From NCBI GenBank assembly GCA_963738665.1, contig CAVTXL010000016.1, forward strand, positions 62,001 to 126,000: DNA of 64,000 bases. The letters are read 5' to 3'. The DNA is from JABDGM01 sp963738665. Its GTDB lineage: Bacteria > Planctomycetota > Planctomycetia > Pirellulales > Lacipirellulaceae. Below, in pieces: positions 19,220 to 28,479 of the stretch. Below the pieces are notes generated by a model that was not told the origin of the DNA, made no database searches, and saw only the letters and a list, made by a program, of their open reading frames with translations. Numbering within the stretch: position 1 is the first letter of the stretch; every line of letters starts with the position of its first letter. The position numbers and the translations under genes were made by a program.

Positions 19220-20137
19220 TCAGCCGTTTTGTGCTATTTTGGCGTCTTCGGCCGCCCTTGCCAGTACGACCGTCACGTTGTCTTTGCCGCCGCCGGCGAG
19301 GGCTGCGGCAATCAGCGCGTCGCAGGCCGCCTGGGGGCAGGGCAATCTTGTCAGAATGGCGGCGATCTCCCGGTCGTTGACCATCTCGGAAAGCCCATCG
19401 GTGCAAAGCAGCAACTGGTCGCCGGGCTCGATTGCAAGCAAATGGACGCGGGCCGTGACGTTATGCGTATCGCCGCCCAGGCTGTTGAGGAGCAGGTGGC
19501 GGAACTTCTTGGCCGTGGCCTGGTCGACGCCCGCGTCGAGGTAGGCCTGGGCCACGGTGTCATCGCGCGTGATTTGGTTCAGCTCGCCGTGTTGTAGCAG
19601 GTAAGCGCGGGAATCGCCCACATGCACGACCAATGCATGCGGCGGCAACAAGTGGGCCGACGTCCAGGTGGTGCCCATGCCGGCGAGGAACGGGTTCGTC
19701 GCGACATGCTCCCGCAGCGTGCGTTGGATTTCTTCGACGTAGGCCTCGACGCGCTGGCGAATTTGTTGGGCATCGAGATCGTTGCACTTCATGACCCAGC
19801 TCGAGGCCTGCTGCGAGAGCTCGAACATCCGCTGCACGGCCAGGCGGCTGGCGAACTCGCCGAAGTTTTCCCCGCCCATGCCGTCGGCGACAACCATGCC
19901 GTAGGCCACATCATCGGCGAGCGGCAGGACTCTGGCGGGAAGATTCGACAGCAGCAGTTCGTTCGCCCGACGGCGGCGGACGACGACGTAGTGGTCTTCG
20001 TTGTTCGAGCGGACTTTGCCGGTGTGTGTCGCGGCGCCGAAGTCGAATCGCATGCGCGAAACGTCGCGGACGAAGAACTTCTCGGCGAATTGGCTGCCGA
20101 AGGTGTAATCATCGGTGTCTTGATCGAGTTTGCCCAT
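19220..20137 (-). CDS. PP2C-family serine/threonine phosphatase
   Basis: A cytosolic metal-dependent protein phosphatase of 305 aa from ATG 20137. It has all the PP2C blocks: GKVRSNNEDHYVV, VADGMGGENFGEFAS, GMGTTWTSAHL, VHVGDSRAYLL, LLLCTDGLSEMV and GGGKDNVTVVLA, including the metal-binding Asp residues. It is the bacterial Stp1 type that reverses Hanks-type kinase phosphorylation. No kinase lies beside it. Its 3' end faces the SGNH-DUF1080 gene. Confidence 0.93.
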   Translation of the reverse strand: MGKLDQDTDDYTFGSQFAEKFFVRDVSRMRFDFGAATHTGKVRSNNEDHYVVVRRRRANELLLSNLPARVLPLADDVAYGMVVADGMGGENFGEFASRLAVQRMFELSQQASSWVMKCNDLDAQQIRQRVEAYVEEIQRTLREHVATNPFLAGMGTTWTSAHLLPPHALVVHVGDSRAYLLQHGELNQITRDDTVAQAYLDAGVDQATAKKFRHLLLNSLGGDTHNVTARVHLLAIEPGDQLLLCTDGLSEMVNDREIAAILTRLPCPQAACDALIAAALAGGGKDNVTVVLARAAEDAKIAQNG

Positions 20138-20352
20138 TGTCCACCGCCAAATCGATCGCGCCAAAATCGGCCCGGCTGCCTCTACAGCATACAGGATTTA
20201 AAGGCGGCGTCGAACCATTTCGGGGATGGAAACAACCAGCGCCGGTGCGGCGCGGCAAGGCGTTCGTGCTGGGCTAGAATAAAAGGCCCGCCGTGAGCGG
20301 TCGACGGCCGACAGCGGCCGTCACGTTCACGTCCCTGCCGAGAGAGTGCCCT

Positions 20353-20706
20353 TCACAGGCTTCGCCGGCGGGCCTCAACGTCTTCGACAGCCTCGACGGC
20401 CAGCGTCAGCAGATAATCAAGCGGGCACGGGCAAACCGGCTGGTTCTGGAATTCGCACGTATTGCAGATCTCGTCGTGCAGCCGCTCGATGTACGTGTTC
20501 ATCAGGACACTGTCGGTCGAGCGGCAAATGCGGACGAGCTCCGGCACGTGCTGCTCGATCCCACACGCGATCCCGTGCGGTGCGCAGGGCGGCGTACCTG
20601 GGCGGCGCACGATGCAGCGGCTGCAGACGCGTTCGCGGAGCGCAGCCAAGTGTGGGCTAAAATCTTCCTGGGTTTCGGGCGCCGTCGATGCGATGGAAGG
20701 AGTCAT
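20353..20706 (-). CDS. conserved cysteine-rich protein, function unknown
   Basis: A 117-aa protein with a distinctive Cys pattern: VCSRCIVRRPGTPPCAPHGI then ACGIEQHVPELVRIC, and C-terminal EICNTCEFQNQPVCPCPLDY. The CxxC pairs suggest metal or Fe-S binding (inference). I recognise it as a conserved planctomycete type of protein without an assigned function. It has no signal or membrane segment. Confidence 0.7.
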   Translation of the reverse strand: MTPSIASTAPETQEDFSPHLAALRERVCSRCIVRRPGTPPCAPHGIACGIEQHVPELVRICRSTDSVLMNTYIERLHDEICNTCEFQNQPVCPCPLDYLLTLAVEAVEDVEARRRSL

Positions 20707-20949
20707 AGGGGCACCTCATTTGGCGTGGCAGTTGATACAGGAGCGAGTGGTGCAAAGCAGGTGCCAATCGAGCCTGTGAGGGGGTGGCCGGAAATCGGCG
20801 ATGGATGACGACCGGACTGTGCGAACGAGCGCGCTCTGCCGCACACTGGCGCATCTAAGCCGCCTAGCGATTCGTTGGAAATGAGCCGCCGGCTACGGCT
20901 GCGGTGTCTCTTTGCGACGAGGTGTTTGCGGTACGCGGAGCGGAGCCAG

Positions 20950-21420
20950 CTAGGGCAGTGGCCTGGAGCGCAGCAGGCCGAGGAGAGTGAGCAGTAAGGC
21001 GAGCACGATCGTCACGCCACAGAGCTGCAGAATGCCAGTGACGGCGGGATTATCGAGGCTGCCGGGGGGCGGGAACTTTTCGTTGAGCGTCGACATGAGG
21101 CGCGACGAGGAGCCGAGAAACGCGGCCACGACGCCTGCAGCGCCATTGGTCCATGTGCCGACTTGCAAGAGTGCGAACCAAGCCTTGAGGGCCAGCGGCG
21201 GAAGTCGCAGGCATGGCACGAGAAAACCAAAGGCGACCATTAGCACACCGTTGGCGGTGAACTCGAGGTGGGCCATCACGATGCCGCGAAACCAGGGCAC
21301 GGCGGAGGGGGGAATGAAACCGACGAGGCAGCCGACGGTGATCTGCAAAACGCCGAGGATCAGCGTCCAGCGCTGGAGCGAAGTTTTTAGCGCCGAATTG
21401 ACAGTGGGATCCGAGGACAT
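20950..21420 (-). CDS. hydroxylaminobenzene-mutase-like small membrane protein
   Basis: A 156-aa integral membrane protein from ATG 21420, with four predicted membrane segments: LILGVLQITVGCLVGFI, MAHLEFTANGVLMVAFGFLV, ALLQVGTWTNGAAGVVAAFL and VTIVLALLLTLLGLL. The motif HLEFTANGVLMVAFG is typical of the HabA/HabB hydroxylaminobenzene mutase family, which isomerises hydroxylaminobenzene to aminophenol in nitrobenzene degraders. Most relatives have no proven role. Isolated gene. Confidence 0.7.
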   Translation of the reverse strand: MSSDPTVNSALKTSLQRWTLILGVLQITVGCLVGFIPPSAVPWFRGIVMAHLEFTANGVLMVAFGFLVPCLRLPPLALKAWFALLQVGTWTNGAAGVVAAFLGSSSRLMSTLNEKFPPPGSLDNPAVTGILQLCGVTIVLALLLTLLGLLRSRPLP

Positions 21421-21737
21421 AGAACATAGTTCCGATTGATGAGTGGACGGTGCGCCGGCCTGATTACGGTAGTCATTGACCTCTGACTTCGCGGTTCTAA
21501 GCGTAACGCGCGGACGGGCATCGAAGCAAGCCGGACCTGTCGCAATGCAGCGTGCCCATTGGCGTAATCGAGGTCGTATGGGTGCGCCTGTCAAAACGGA
21601 GGTCAACAAGCTAAATTGGCAGGGCCTGTGTGGGGTGACACCCACTCCGTCGAAAATCGATGAGCCGGATGTGGGGCGTACGCAACGCGACGTGTGATAC
21701 CGTCAGATCTTCTTCTAACCGGCGGAGGTTCGGCAAC

Positions 21738-23363
21738 ATGGTTCTAGGGCCCAGGTTCTCAGATCGTTTCGCAATTACGCGACGGCATTTTCTCGGAGGA
21801 ACGACATTAATAGGTGCAGCGGCGCTGGCGGGTGGGATCTGGCCGCGGCGGGCACGCGGCGCGTTTGCCGATACGTTTCCGGTCGCCGCGACGGTGTGCG
21901 GCCGCGTGCGGGGCATGGACGTGGCCGGCGTCAAGACGTTTCGCGGAATTCGTTATGGGGCGAATACGTCCGGCGCCAATCGATTCCTGCCGCCGGTGAA
22001 ACCAGAGAATTGGAGCGATGTGGTCGACGCGTATGCCTACGGTCCGGCAGCGCCGCAGGCGCCGGGCAACCCGACTGATGCGTATACCCAAGCCGTTGAA
22101 TGGGACGCGCACGTCAAGACGGGGATCAGCGAAGACTGCCTGCGGCTGAACGTGTGGACGCCGGAGCTGGCGGACGGCGGGCGGCGGCCGGTGTTCGTAT
22201 ATATTCACGGCGGCGGATTCACGAGCGGCTCGGGCGGATTTCCGTTCGACGGCGATCCGCTCGCGCGTCTTGGGAACGCCGTCGTCGTGACGGTAAATCA
22301 CCGGCTGGGTCCGTTCGGCTTCCTCGACTTGGGAGTGCTAGGCGGCGCTGCGGCGAACTCGAAATTCGCCCAGGCGGGCGCGGTGGGAATGCTTGACTTG
22401 GTGGCGGCACTGGAATGGGTCCGCGATAACGCCGTCAACTTCGGCGGCGACACGGGGAATGTGACCATCTTCGGCCAGTCGGGTGGAGGGTCGAAGGTGT
22501 CGACGCTGATGGCGATGCCGGCGGCGAAGGGGCTGTTTCACAAGGCGGCCGTGCAGAGCGGTTCGACAATCACGTTGGGCAGCCGCGGCGGACCGGAGCG
22601 GATCGAGCAATTGCTGGCGGAGCTGGGTGTTAGCAAGGACAAGCTCGAAGATTTGCAATACGTGCCTTGGGAGAAGATCATTGAGGCGCGGGCCAATCGC
22701 GGGTTCGGGCCGGTTGTGGACGGCACGGTGATTCCGCGGCAGCCGTTCGAACCCGACGCGCCGGAGATTTCGGCGGACGTGCCGATCATCATTGGCTATC
22801 CGCGGGAAGATGCATCGGTCCGCAACTTGACAGCCGCGTCACTCGCGGATGACGGCCTGAGGAAGTGGGCGCAGGAGACATACGGGGAGGACGGGGCGAA
22901 TCGGCTAGCGAGCTACCGAAAGGTGTATCCAGACGCAACGCCGTTCCAAATACAGGCCCGCATGCGAACGGACCAGTACAACGGCCGGCGGGCCATTCAA
23001 ATGGCCGAGCGGAAGGCGGACCAGCGGCGAGGGAAAGCATTTCTCTATGTGATGACGTGGCCGTCGCCGGCGTTCGAAGGCCGCTTTGGCGCCGTGCACG
23101 GCACCGACCTAGGGCTGATCCTGGCCAACCCGCGGAATCCGATCGAGGGGAACACTCCCGAGGCCCGCAAGCTGGCCGAAGTGCTCGGTTCCGCGATGGT
23201 GGCGTTTGCCAAGACAGGCGACCCCAACTGCGACAATCTCCCCCACTGGCCGGCATATGACCGCGCCGAGCGGGCGACGATGATTCTGGATACAACCTGC
23301 CGCGTCGTGAATGATCCAATGAAAGAGTTGCGCGGAGTGTGGGAGGAAGGGGCTAAGGGCTAG
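21738..23363 (+). CDS. Tat-exported type B carboxylesterase
   Basis: A 541-aa para-nitrobenzyl-esterase/cholinesterase-like enzyme. ATG 21738 follows a GGCGGAGG site. The N-terminus carries a twin-arginine signal (ITRRHFLGGTTLIGAAALAG). Family blocks are VKTFRGIRYG, SEDCLRLNVWTP, VYIHGGGFTSGSGG and the nucleophile elbow FGQSGGGSKV, where Gln-Ser-Gly-Gly replaces the usual Glu-Ser-Ala-Gly. The catalytic His is in FGAVHGTDLGLIL and the acid is probably in the YPREDAS region. It hydrolyses carboxylic esters outside the cytoplasm. Substrate unknown. Confidence 0.92.
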   Translation: MVLGPRFSDRFAITRRHFLGGTTLIGAAALAGGIWPRRARGAFADTFPVAATVCGRVRGMDVAGVKTFRGIRYGANTSGANRFLPPVKPENWSDVVDAYAYGPAAPQAPGNPTDAYTQAVEWDAHVKTGISEDCLRLNVWTPELADGGRRPVFVYIHGGGFTSGSGGFPFDGDPLARLGNAVVVTVNHRLGPFGFLDLGVLGGAAANSKFAQAGAVGMLDLVAALEWVRDNAVNFGGDTGNVTIFGQSGGGSKVSTLMAMPAAKGLFHKAAVQSGSTITLGSRGGPERIEQLLAELGVSKDKLEDLQYVPWEKIIEARANRGFGPVVDGTVIPRQPFEPDAPEISADVPIIIGYPREDASVRNLTAASLADDGLRKWAQETYGEDGANRLASYRKVYPDATPFQIQARMRTDQYNGRRAIQMAERKADQRRGKAFLYVMTWPSPAFEGRFGAVHGTDLGLILANPRNPIEGNTPEARKLAEVLGSAMVAFAKTGDPNCDNLPHWPAYDRAERATMILDTTCRVVNDPMKELRGVWEEGAKG

Positions 23364-23493
23364 CGGCTCGCATCGTGAGCAATTGCTACTTGCAGATTCG
23401 AGACCTTCGGTCTGCGAGCGTGTGAGATGTCGAGTGGGCTGCGCAAATCGGCGTGGCTCGGGCGGAGACCGGCCACAACGTAGGCCGGGCTGC

Positions 23494-25035
23494 TCAGTGC
23501 TTCGTCACTTCGCCAAACACGGTGAACTCCGCTACGCCGGGCGTGATGCCGGCCGGTGCGCCGGCGATGACGAGCCGCGCGGCGGAGGCTTTGGTGGGCG
23601 GGCACTCGCGGTAGTCGACAACGAGGTCTTCGGTACTGTCGCTGCGGTCGAGGACCGTGGTCCAAGTGTTTGGCCCGGTTAGGAGCTCGACCTTGTAGCG
23701 GAACGGGCCTGGGTTCGCTCCCTGGCGGGTGTTGAGGCCGATGTCGCGCCAGGCGATACGGACGGCGTGCGCTGTGCCTTCCGCGGTGAAGTTGCTGGTG
23801 AGGGCCGGTGCCTGGTCGTCGGCGTCGGGCTGCCACCAGGTGCGGAGGTCGTTATCCACGGCGAGGCGGGTGTTGAGATTGGCCGCCGTGCTGGTCGCGC
23901 GTGTCTGCCGGTTCGAGTTCAGCGGCAGCCAGCCGGCGGGTTCGGCGCCCTTCTCGGTGCCCGTCAGCCGCATCGGCAGCGATGAGGCGGGGCTGACGTG
24001 GAGCTCGCCGTCGTCGCCGATCCAGGCGGGGTCCATGCCGAGGCGGCGTTCGAAGCCGTGGATCACGGCCGCCCGCAAAGTGTAAAACGCCCACAGGGAG
24101 CCGTTGGGCCCTTCGACGAAGCTGCCGTGCGAGGCACCGGTAACGAGGCCCGTGGTGGTGCGAAGGACCGGGTTATTCTTCTGCGGCTCGAACGGCCCCA
24201 GCGGCGACTTGCTGGTGGCGCAGCCGACGGCATAGGTGCCGTTTTCCGTGCCGGCAGCGCAGTAGGTGAGGTAATAGGTGCCGTTGCGTTTGAGCATCCA
24301 GGAACCTTCAATCCAGCCGTTGTTGATATTTTCATTCCAGTCGCCCACGCGCTGCCAGGGAAAGATATCGGGCTGGAACGCGATCAGCTTCTGTGGCCCG
24401 CCGCGGAGCTTGGTCGGGTCTTCGGGATCGAGTTCGACGCCATAGATGCCGTCATTCGGCGTGCAGCCCCAGTAGAAGAAGAGGCGACCGTCGTCGTCGG
24501 AATACAGCATGGGATCGGTCTGGCCCGGAAGGTTTCGCGGCGTGGGGATGCGGCCGAGAGGCGTGAACGGTCCGAGGGGCGAATCGGCCGTGTGGACGGC
24601 GGAACCGGAGCCCATCAAGAGGAACTTGCCGCGGTGTTTGACGATCGTTGGGGCGTAGCCCAAGTCGCGCACGTTGAGCGGGTGATGTTGCCAGGTGAGG
24701 CCGCCGTCGCCGCTGACCCAGGCCATGTCAACGGACGGATACATGTACCATTTGCCCTCGTGCCACAGAACCGAGACATCGGCCAGCTCGCGGAATTGTT
24801 CTTTATGGCCGAGCAGCCAGAGCCCGTCGTTCGCCCCGGTCGGCGAGCCGACGACGAGATCGCGCGCGTTGCGGCCGATGGGGAAGTTGGGGATGGAGAG
24901 CGGATTGCAGTACGTGCTTGCCGCGACGCTTGTGCTTGTGGGCGCCGCCGCCCGCGTTTGCGGTTGAGCGACAGCGGCCGAATTCAGAGACAAGATTGAT
25001 AGAACTGCGAGAAATGATCGGACGTGAGATTGCAT
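23494..25035 (-). CDS. exported GH43-like glycoside hydrolase with C-terminal discoidin-type module
   Basis: A 513-aa secreted enzyme from ATG 25035 with a GGAGAG site and signal peptide (FLAVLSILSLNSAAVAQPQ). The five-bladed propeller of GH43 arabinanases/xylosidases shows in EGKWYMYPSVDMAWVSGD, LPGQTDPMLYSDDDGRLFFY and IEGSWMLKRNGTYYLTYCAA (IEGSW holds the usual catalytic Glu). The last 130 residues (NTRLAVDNDLRTWWQPDADD to YRECPPTKASAARLVI) look like an F5/8-type carbohydrate-binding module. It probably trims arabinose- or xylose-containing polysaccharides. Confidence 0.9.
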   Translation of the reverse strand: MQSHVRSFLAVLSILSLNSAAVAQPQTRAAAPTSTSVAASTYCNPLSIPNFPIGRNARDLVVGSPTGANDGLWLLGHKEQFRELADVSVLWHEGKWYMYPSVDMAWVSGDGGLTWQHHPLNVRDLGYAPTIVKHRGKFLLMGSGSAVHTADSPLGPFTPLGRIPTPRNLPGQTDPMLYSDDDGRLFFYWGCTPNDGIYGVELDPEDPTKLRGGPQKLIAFQPDIFPWQRVGDWNENINNGWIEGSWMLKRNGTYYLTYCAAGTENGTYAVGCATSKSPLGPFEPQKNNPVLRTTTGLVTGASHGSFVEGPNGSLWAFYTLRAAVIHGFERRLGMDPAWIGDDGELHVSPASSLPMRLTGTEKGAEPAGWLPLNSNRQTRATSTAANLNTRLAVDNDLRTWWQPDADDQAPALTSNFTAEGTAHAVRIAWRDIGLNTRQGANPGPFRYKVELLTGPNTWTTVLDRSDSTEDLVVDYRECPPTKASAARLVIAGAPAGITPGVAEFTVFGEVTKH

Positions 25036-25549
25036 TTGAAACACTCTCCGAGTAAAGACAGGCCGCGTGACCGCCGCTCGTTGCGAGACCTTGCTAAGCT
25101 CTATTATCAAATTCTCGCAAGTGCGCAGGCGGATTGGATTGGATGGGTCAGGGAAAAGGTTGAATCGGTCGGAAATCACCCACTATTCTGTTCTATGGAA
25201 GTTCAGCGGTCTATATTGCCGCTGCCGTGAATGAAAATGATGGGCGAGAAGGCAAGCGGTGGGAGTGGGCACTAGTAGCCAGGCACGGCCAGGCACGTGG
25301 GGAGATTAGAGGCCTGGCCACGAGAGCGACAGCGGCTTGGTGGAGGTTGATTATGCGAATTACTCGACGGCCCCTTTGAAAACCAAACTGGGGAGCCTTC
25401 GGCCGAGAGACGCTGAGTCGAGAAGTCCGTATTCCAAGATTCCAACGCAAGTGCAGGATTTTGTCTCGCCGCTCTTCGCGTCGCAGGGCCTGCCCTTTCT
25501 CGCGCCAACTGGGCGGCGACGGGGGAACGTTGCCGGCTATTCGCGGCGG

Positions 25550-25805
25550 ATGTGGTTTGGGGTACTTGAAGAGCGGGTGCTGCTGGCGAGCGACCCGGAC
25601 CCGGCGCTGCAAGGCGTGATCGAGACCAATCACGTCTATTCGAACACGACCGGCATCGACGGCGAGTCGTGCTACGGTTTTCAAGGACTGGTCGCGAACA
25701 ACATCGTCTACGTCCACTCCAATTACGGCGCTTTTATCGAGCGCTCGTTCAGCTCGTGCGGCCGGACATTTAACAATACGGTGTATCAAAGCGTCGGTGG
25801 TCGAA
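25550..25805 (+). pseudogene. fragment of LEPRVLL-type surface beta-helix protein
   Basis: The frame open from about 25337 contains FGVLEERVLLASDPDP, the planctomycete N-terminal LEPRVLLS-like motif of large surface proteins. Beta-helix coils follow: GVIETNHVYSNTTGIDGESC, GLVANNIVYVHSNYGAFIER and FNNTVYQSVGG. Homology stops near 25805 and the frame then runs into unrelated sequence. Native proteins of this kind are hundreds to thousands of residues long, so this is a 5' remnant. Confidence 0.65.
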
Positions 25806-26150
25806 TACACACACCGAGAAGACAATTAGCAATTCTTGACCATTGTCGCTCGCGGCTCGCACCACGACATCGCTGCGCTGCTGATGAAGGGGACGAAAGC
25901 GGCCGCGAGCAGGGCGCAAGAATGTCCGACGCGCGTTATCGCCGCATGGCTGCACGGCGTCTGGGAAGTCACGCTGGTCGCGCGGACCCCGGGGGAGCAG
26001 GGGCACACGCGTGCAATCGATGGACTGCTTCGCGACAGAACGCCAAGAAGCGCGAATCCGCCGTTAAGGAATGCGCGTTGCACACCGTTCGTCCGAATGA
26101 TCAGCGGCACAAGGGCCGCGATTATCTGCCACGACGAATTGGCGGCACGT

Positions 26151-26534
26151 ATGGACAGACGAGCGATTGGGAGAAAGGTGTGGGCGATTCCTGAGGGCTA
26201 TATTCCGCCCACCAGCCACGGGCCGGCCCCCGAGTTGACCAGTCACGAAGCGGCGTGTTTGCTGAACGCGGGCGACCGCGATGCGCACATTGAAATCACT
26301 ATCTTCTTCGAGAAGGATGAACCGGCCGGTCCGTACCGAGTGACGGTGCCGGCGCGGCACACGCGGCACGTTCGGTTCAACGAGTTGGACGATCCGCAGC
26401 CGATTCCGAGGGGAACTGCCTATTCGTCGGTGATATGTTCGGATGAACCGGTTGTCGTGCAGCACACGCGGCTCGACTCGCGCCAGGCAGACAACGCGCT
26501 GCTTTCGACGATTGCCTTTGCCGCTGGCGACTAG
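26151..26534 (+). CDS. sensory rhodopsin transducer (ASRT) family protein
   Basis: A soluble beta-sandwich protein of 127 aa. I chose ATG 26151 because family homology starts directly after it (RKVWAIPEGYIPPTSHGPAP). Further family blocks are ELTSHEAACLLNAGDRDAHI, PYRVTVPARHTRHVRFNEL and VVVQHTRLDSRQADNALLST, which is very close to the Anabaena sensory rhodopsin transducer pattern. The family was named for a tetramer that binds a rhodopsin, but most members occur without one and may bind a small ligand. No rhodopsin gene lies in this window. It opens the oxidative cassette, 106 bases before the TPP enzyme gene. The 345 bases upstream (25806-26150) hold no recognisable gene. Confidence 0.88.
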   Translation: MDRRAIGRKVWAIPEGYIPPTSHGPAPELTSHEAACLLNAGDRDAHIEITIFFEKDEPAGPYRVTVPARHTRHVRFNELDDPQPIPRGTAYSSVICSDEPVVVQHTRLDSRQADNALLSTIAFAAGD

Positions 26535-26639
26535 TTCGACATTGGAATCGCAATATGCAACGCACGCGGGCCGATGCAAGCGGCCCGACATAATCGGCCC
26601 GAGAGAGGGAACCGCACAGGAATAGGAAAGGTCAATGCA

Positions 26640-28421
26640 ATGTCAGGCACCGTTAGCGATTTCATCCTAGAACGGCTCAGCGACTGGGAAATCAAGCGGA
26701 TCTACGGCTATCCGGGCGACGGCATCAACGGGCTGATGGGCGCGATGGACCGGGCGGAAGATCGCTTCCTGTTTACGCGTGTGACGCACGAAGAGATGGC
26801 CGCCTTCATGGCCTGTGCCCACGCCAAGTTCACTGGTGAAGTCGGCGTGTGCATGGCGACCTCGGGCCCAGGGGCCGTGCACCTTTTGAATGGCCTGTAC
26901 GACGCCAAAATGGATCATCAACCGGTCGTGGCGATCGTGGGCCAGCAGAAGACAATGGCGCTGGGCGGGTCCTACCAACAAGAGGTGGACCTGATCTCGC
27001 TGTACAAGGACGTGGCCAGCGCGTACGTGCAGATGATCTGTACGCCGGCGGCCGCTCGTCACGTCATTGATCGCGCGATTCGCATTGCACTCGCCGAGCG
27101 GACGGTGACTTGCGTCATCGTGCCCAACGACATCCAGGAGATGGACGCGGTGGAAGATCCGCCTCATGCCCACGGCACGATTCATTCCAGCACCGGCTAC
27201 GCCTATCCGCGGGTCGTCCCAGAAGACGTCGAGCTGCGGCGGGCCGCCGACGTGCTCAATTCGGGTGAGCGGGTGGCCATGTTGATAGGCGCTGGGGCGA
27301 TTCGCGCGGCGGATGAAGTGGTCGCCACGGCGGACGTGTTGGGGGCCGGCGTGGCGAAAGCCCTGCTTGGCAAGGCGGCGCTGCCGGACGAATTGCCGTT
27401 CGTCACCGGCGCGATTGGCCTGTTGGGCACCGAACCCAGTTGGCATCTGATGAGCGATTGCGACACGCTGTTGATGGTCGGTTCCAGCTTTCCCTATTCC
27501 GAGTTTTTGCCTCCGGACGGCCAGGCCCGCGGCGTGCAGATCGACATCGAAGCCCGGATGCTCGGCATCCGCTACCCGATGGAAGTCAACCTGCACGGCG
27601 ACAGCAAAGAGACGCTGCGGGCGCTGCTGCCCTATCTCGAGCGCAAGAAGGACCGCTCATGGCAAGAGGAGATTGAAGCGGGCGTCCGCGATTGGTGGGA
27701 GCTGATGGCCGACCGCGCGATGGACGAGGCCCAGCCGATTAATCCGCAGCGAGTGTTTTGGGAGCTGTCGCCCCGGCTGCCCGATAATTGCATCATCTCG
27801 TCCGATTCCGGCTCGGCGGCGAACTGGTTTGCCCGTTACCTCAGAATTCGCCCCGGCATGATGGCGTCGCTCTCGGGCAACCTGGCCACGATGTGCCCAG
27901 GCGTGCCGTATGCGATCGCGGCCAAGTTCGCGTTTCCCGACCGTGTGGCGATAGCCGCCGTGGGCGACGGCGCGATGCAGATGCTGGGCAACAACGGGCT
28001 GGTGACGATCTCGCGCTATTGGCAGACGTGGACCGATCCGCGGCTGGTGATCCTGGTGCTGAACAACGGCGACCTGAACCAGGTGACGTGGGAGATGCGC
28101 GTCATGGCGGGCAATCCGAAGTACGAGACATCGCAATACGTGCCCGATTTTCCGTATGCCTCCTACGCTGATTCGCTGGGCCTGGTGGGCATCAAGGTGG
28201 ACGAGCCCGAGAAAATCGCCTCGGCCTGGGACCGGGCCTTCGCGGCCGACCGACCGGTGGTGTTGGAAGCGGTCACCGATCCGGAAGTGCCGACGCTGCC
28301 ACCGCACATCACCTTTGAGCAGGCGCGACATTTCCTGTCGTCGATTTTGAAGGGCGATCCGCATCGCGGCCGGATGATGAAAGGCGCCTTCAAGGAAACG
28401 TGGGACAGCTTGGTGCACTGA
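26640..28421 (+). CDS. thiamine-pyrophosphate enzyme, pyruvate-oxidase/acetolactate-synthase type
   Basis: A 593-aa TPP-dependent enzyme; ATG 26640 follows AGGAAAGG. It has an N-terminal pyrimidine-binding domain (YGYPGDGINGLMGAM, with Glu in VTHEEMAAFMA), a central domain (VAMLIGAGAI), and a C-terminal PP-binding domain with the GDG...NN motif (AVGDGAMQMLGNNG to VLNNGDLNQVTWE). The layout is nearest to pyruvate oxidase/dehydrogenase (PoxB-like). Decarboxylation of pyruvate or another 2-keto acid is likely. It sits in the co-oriented oxidative cassette. Confidence 0.9.
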   Translation: MSGTVSDFILERLSDWEIKRIYGYPGDGINGLMGAMDRAEDRFLFTRVTHEEMAAFMACAHAKFTGEVGVCMATSGPGAVHLLNGLYDAKMDHQPVVAIVGQQKTMALGGSYQQEVDLISLYKDVASAYVQMICTPAAARHVIDRAIRIALAERTVTCVIVPNDIQEMDAVEDPPHAHGTIHSSTGYAYPRVVPEDVELRRAADVLNSGERVAMLIGAGAIRAADEVVATADVLGAGVAKALLGKAALPDELPFVTGAIGLLGTEPSWHLMSDCDTLLMVGSSFPYSEFLPPDGQARGVQIDIEARMLGIRYPMEVNLHGDSKETLRALLPYLERKKDRSWQEEIEAGVRDWWELMADRAMDEAQPINPQRVFWELSPRLPDNCIISSDSGSAANWFARYLRIRPGMMASLSGNLATMCPGVPYAIAAKFAFPDRVAIAAVGDGAMQMLGNNGLVTISRYWQTWTDPRLVILVLNNGDLNQVTWEMRVMAGNPKYETSQYVPDFPYASYADSLGLVGIKVDEPEKIASAWDRAFAADRPVVLEAVTDPEVPTLPPHITFEQARHFLSSILKGDPHRGRMMKGAFKETWDSLVH

Positions 28422-28479
28422 TGCAAAAGCAGCGACATGCGCAAGTCGCGACGCAAATCGAGAAGAAAATTGGCGTTGA

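Noticed and set aside
19622..20296. Plus-strand frame opposite the PP2C gene
   Set aside because: Antisense to a complete phosphatase with all motifs; no independent support.
23998..24999. 333-codon plus-strand frame opposite GH43
   Set aside because: Antisense shadow; the minus strand has signal peptide, ribosome site and GH43 motifs.
25826..26150. N-terminal extension of the transducer-family protein
   Set aside because: Homology starts right after ATG 26151, and the upstream residues have no family resemblance.
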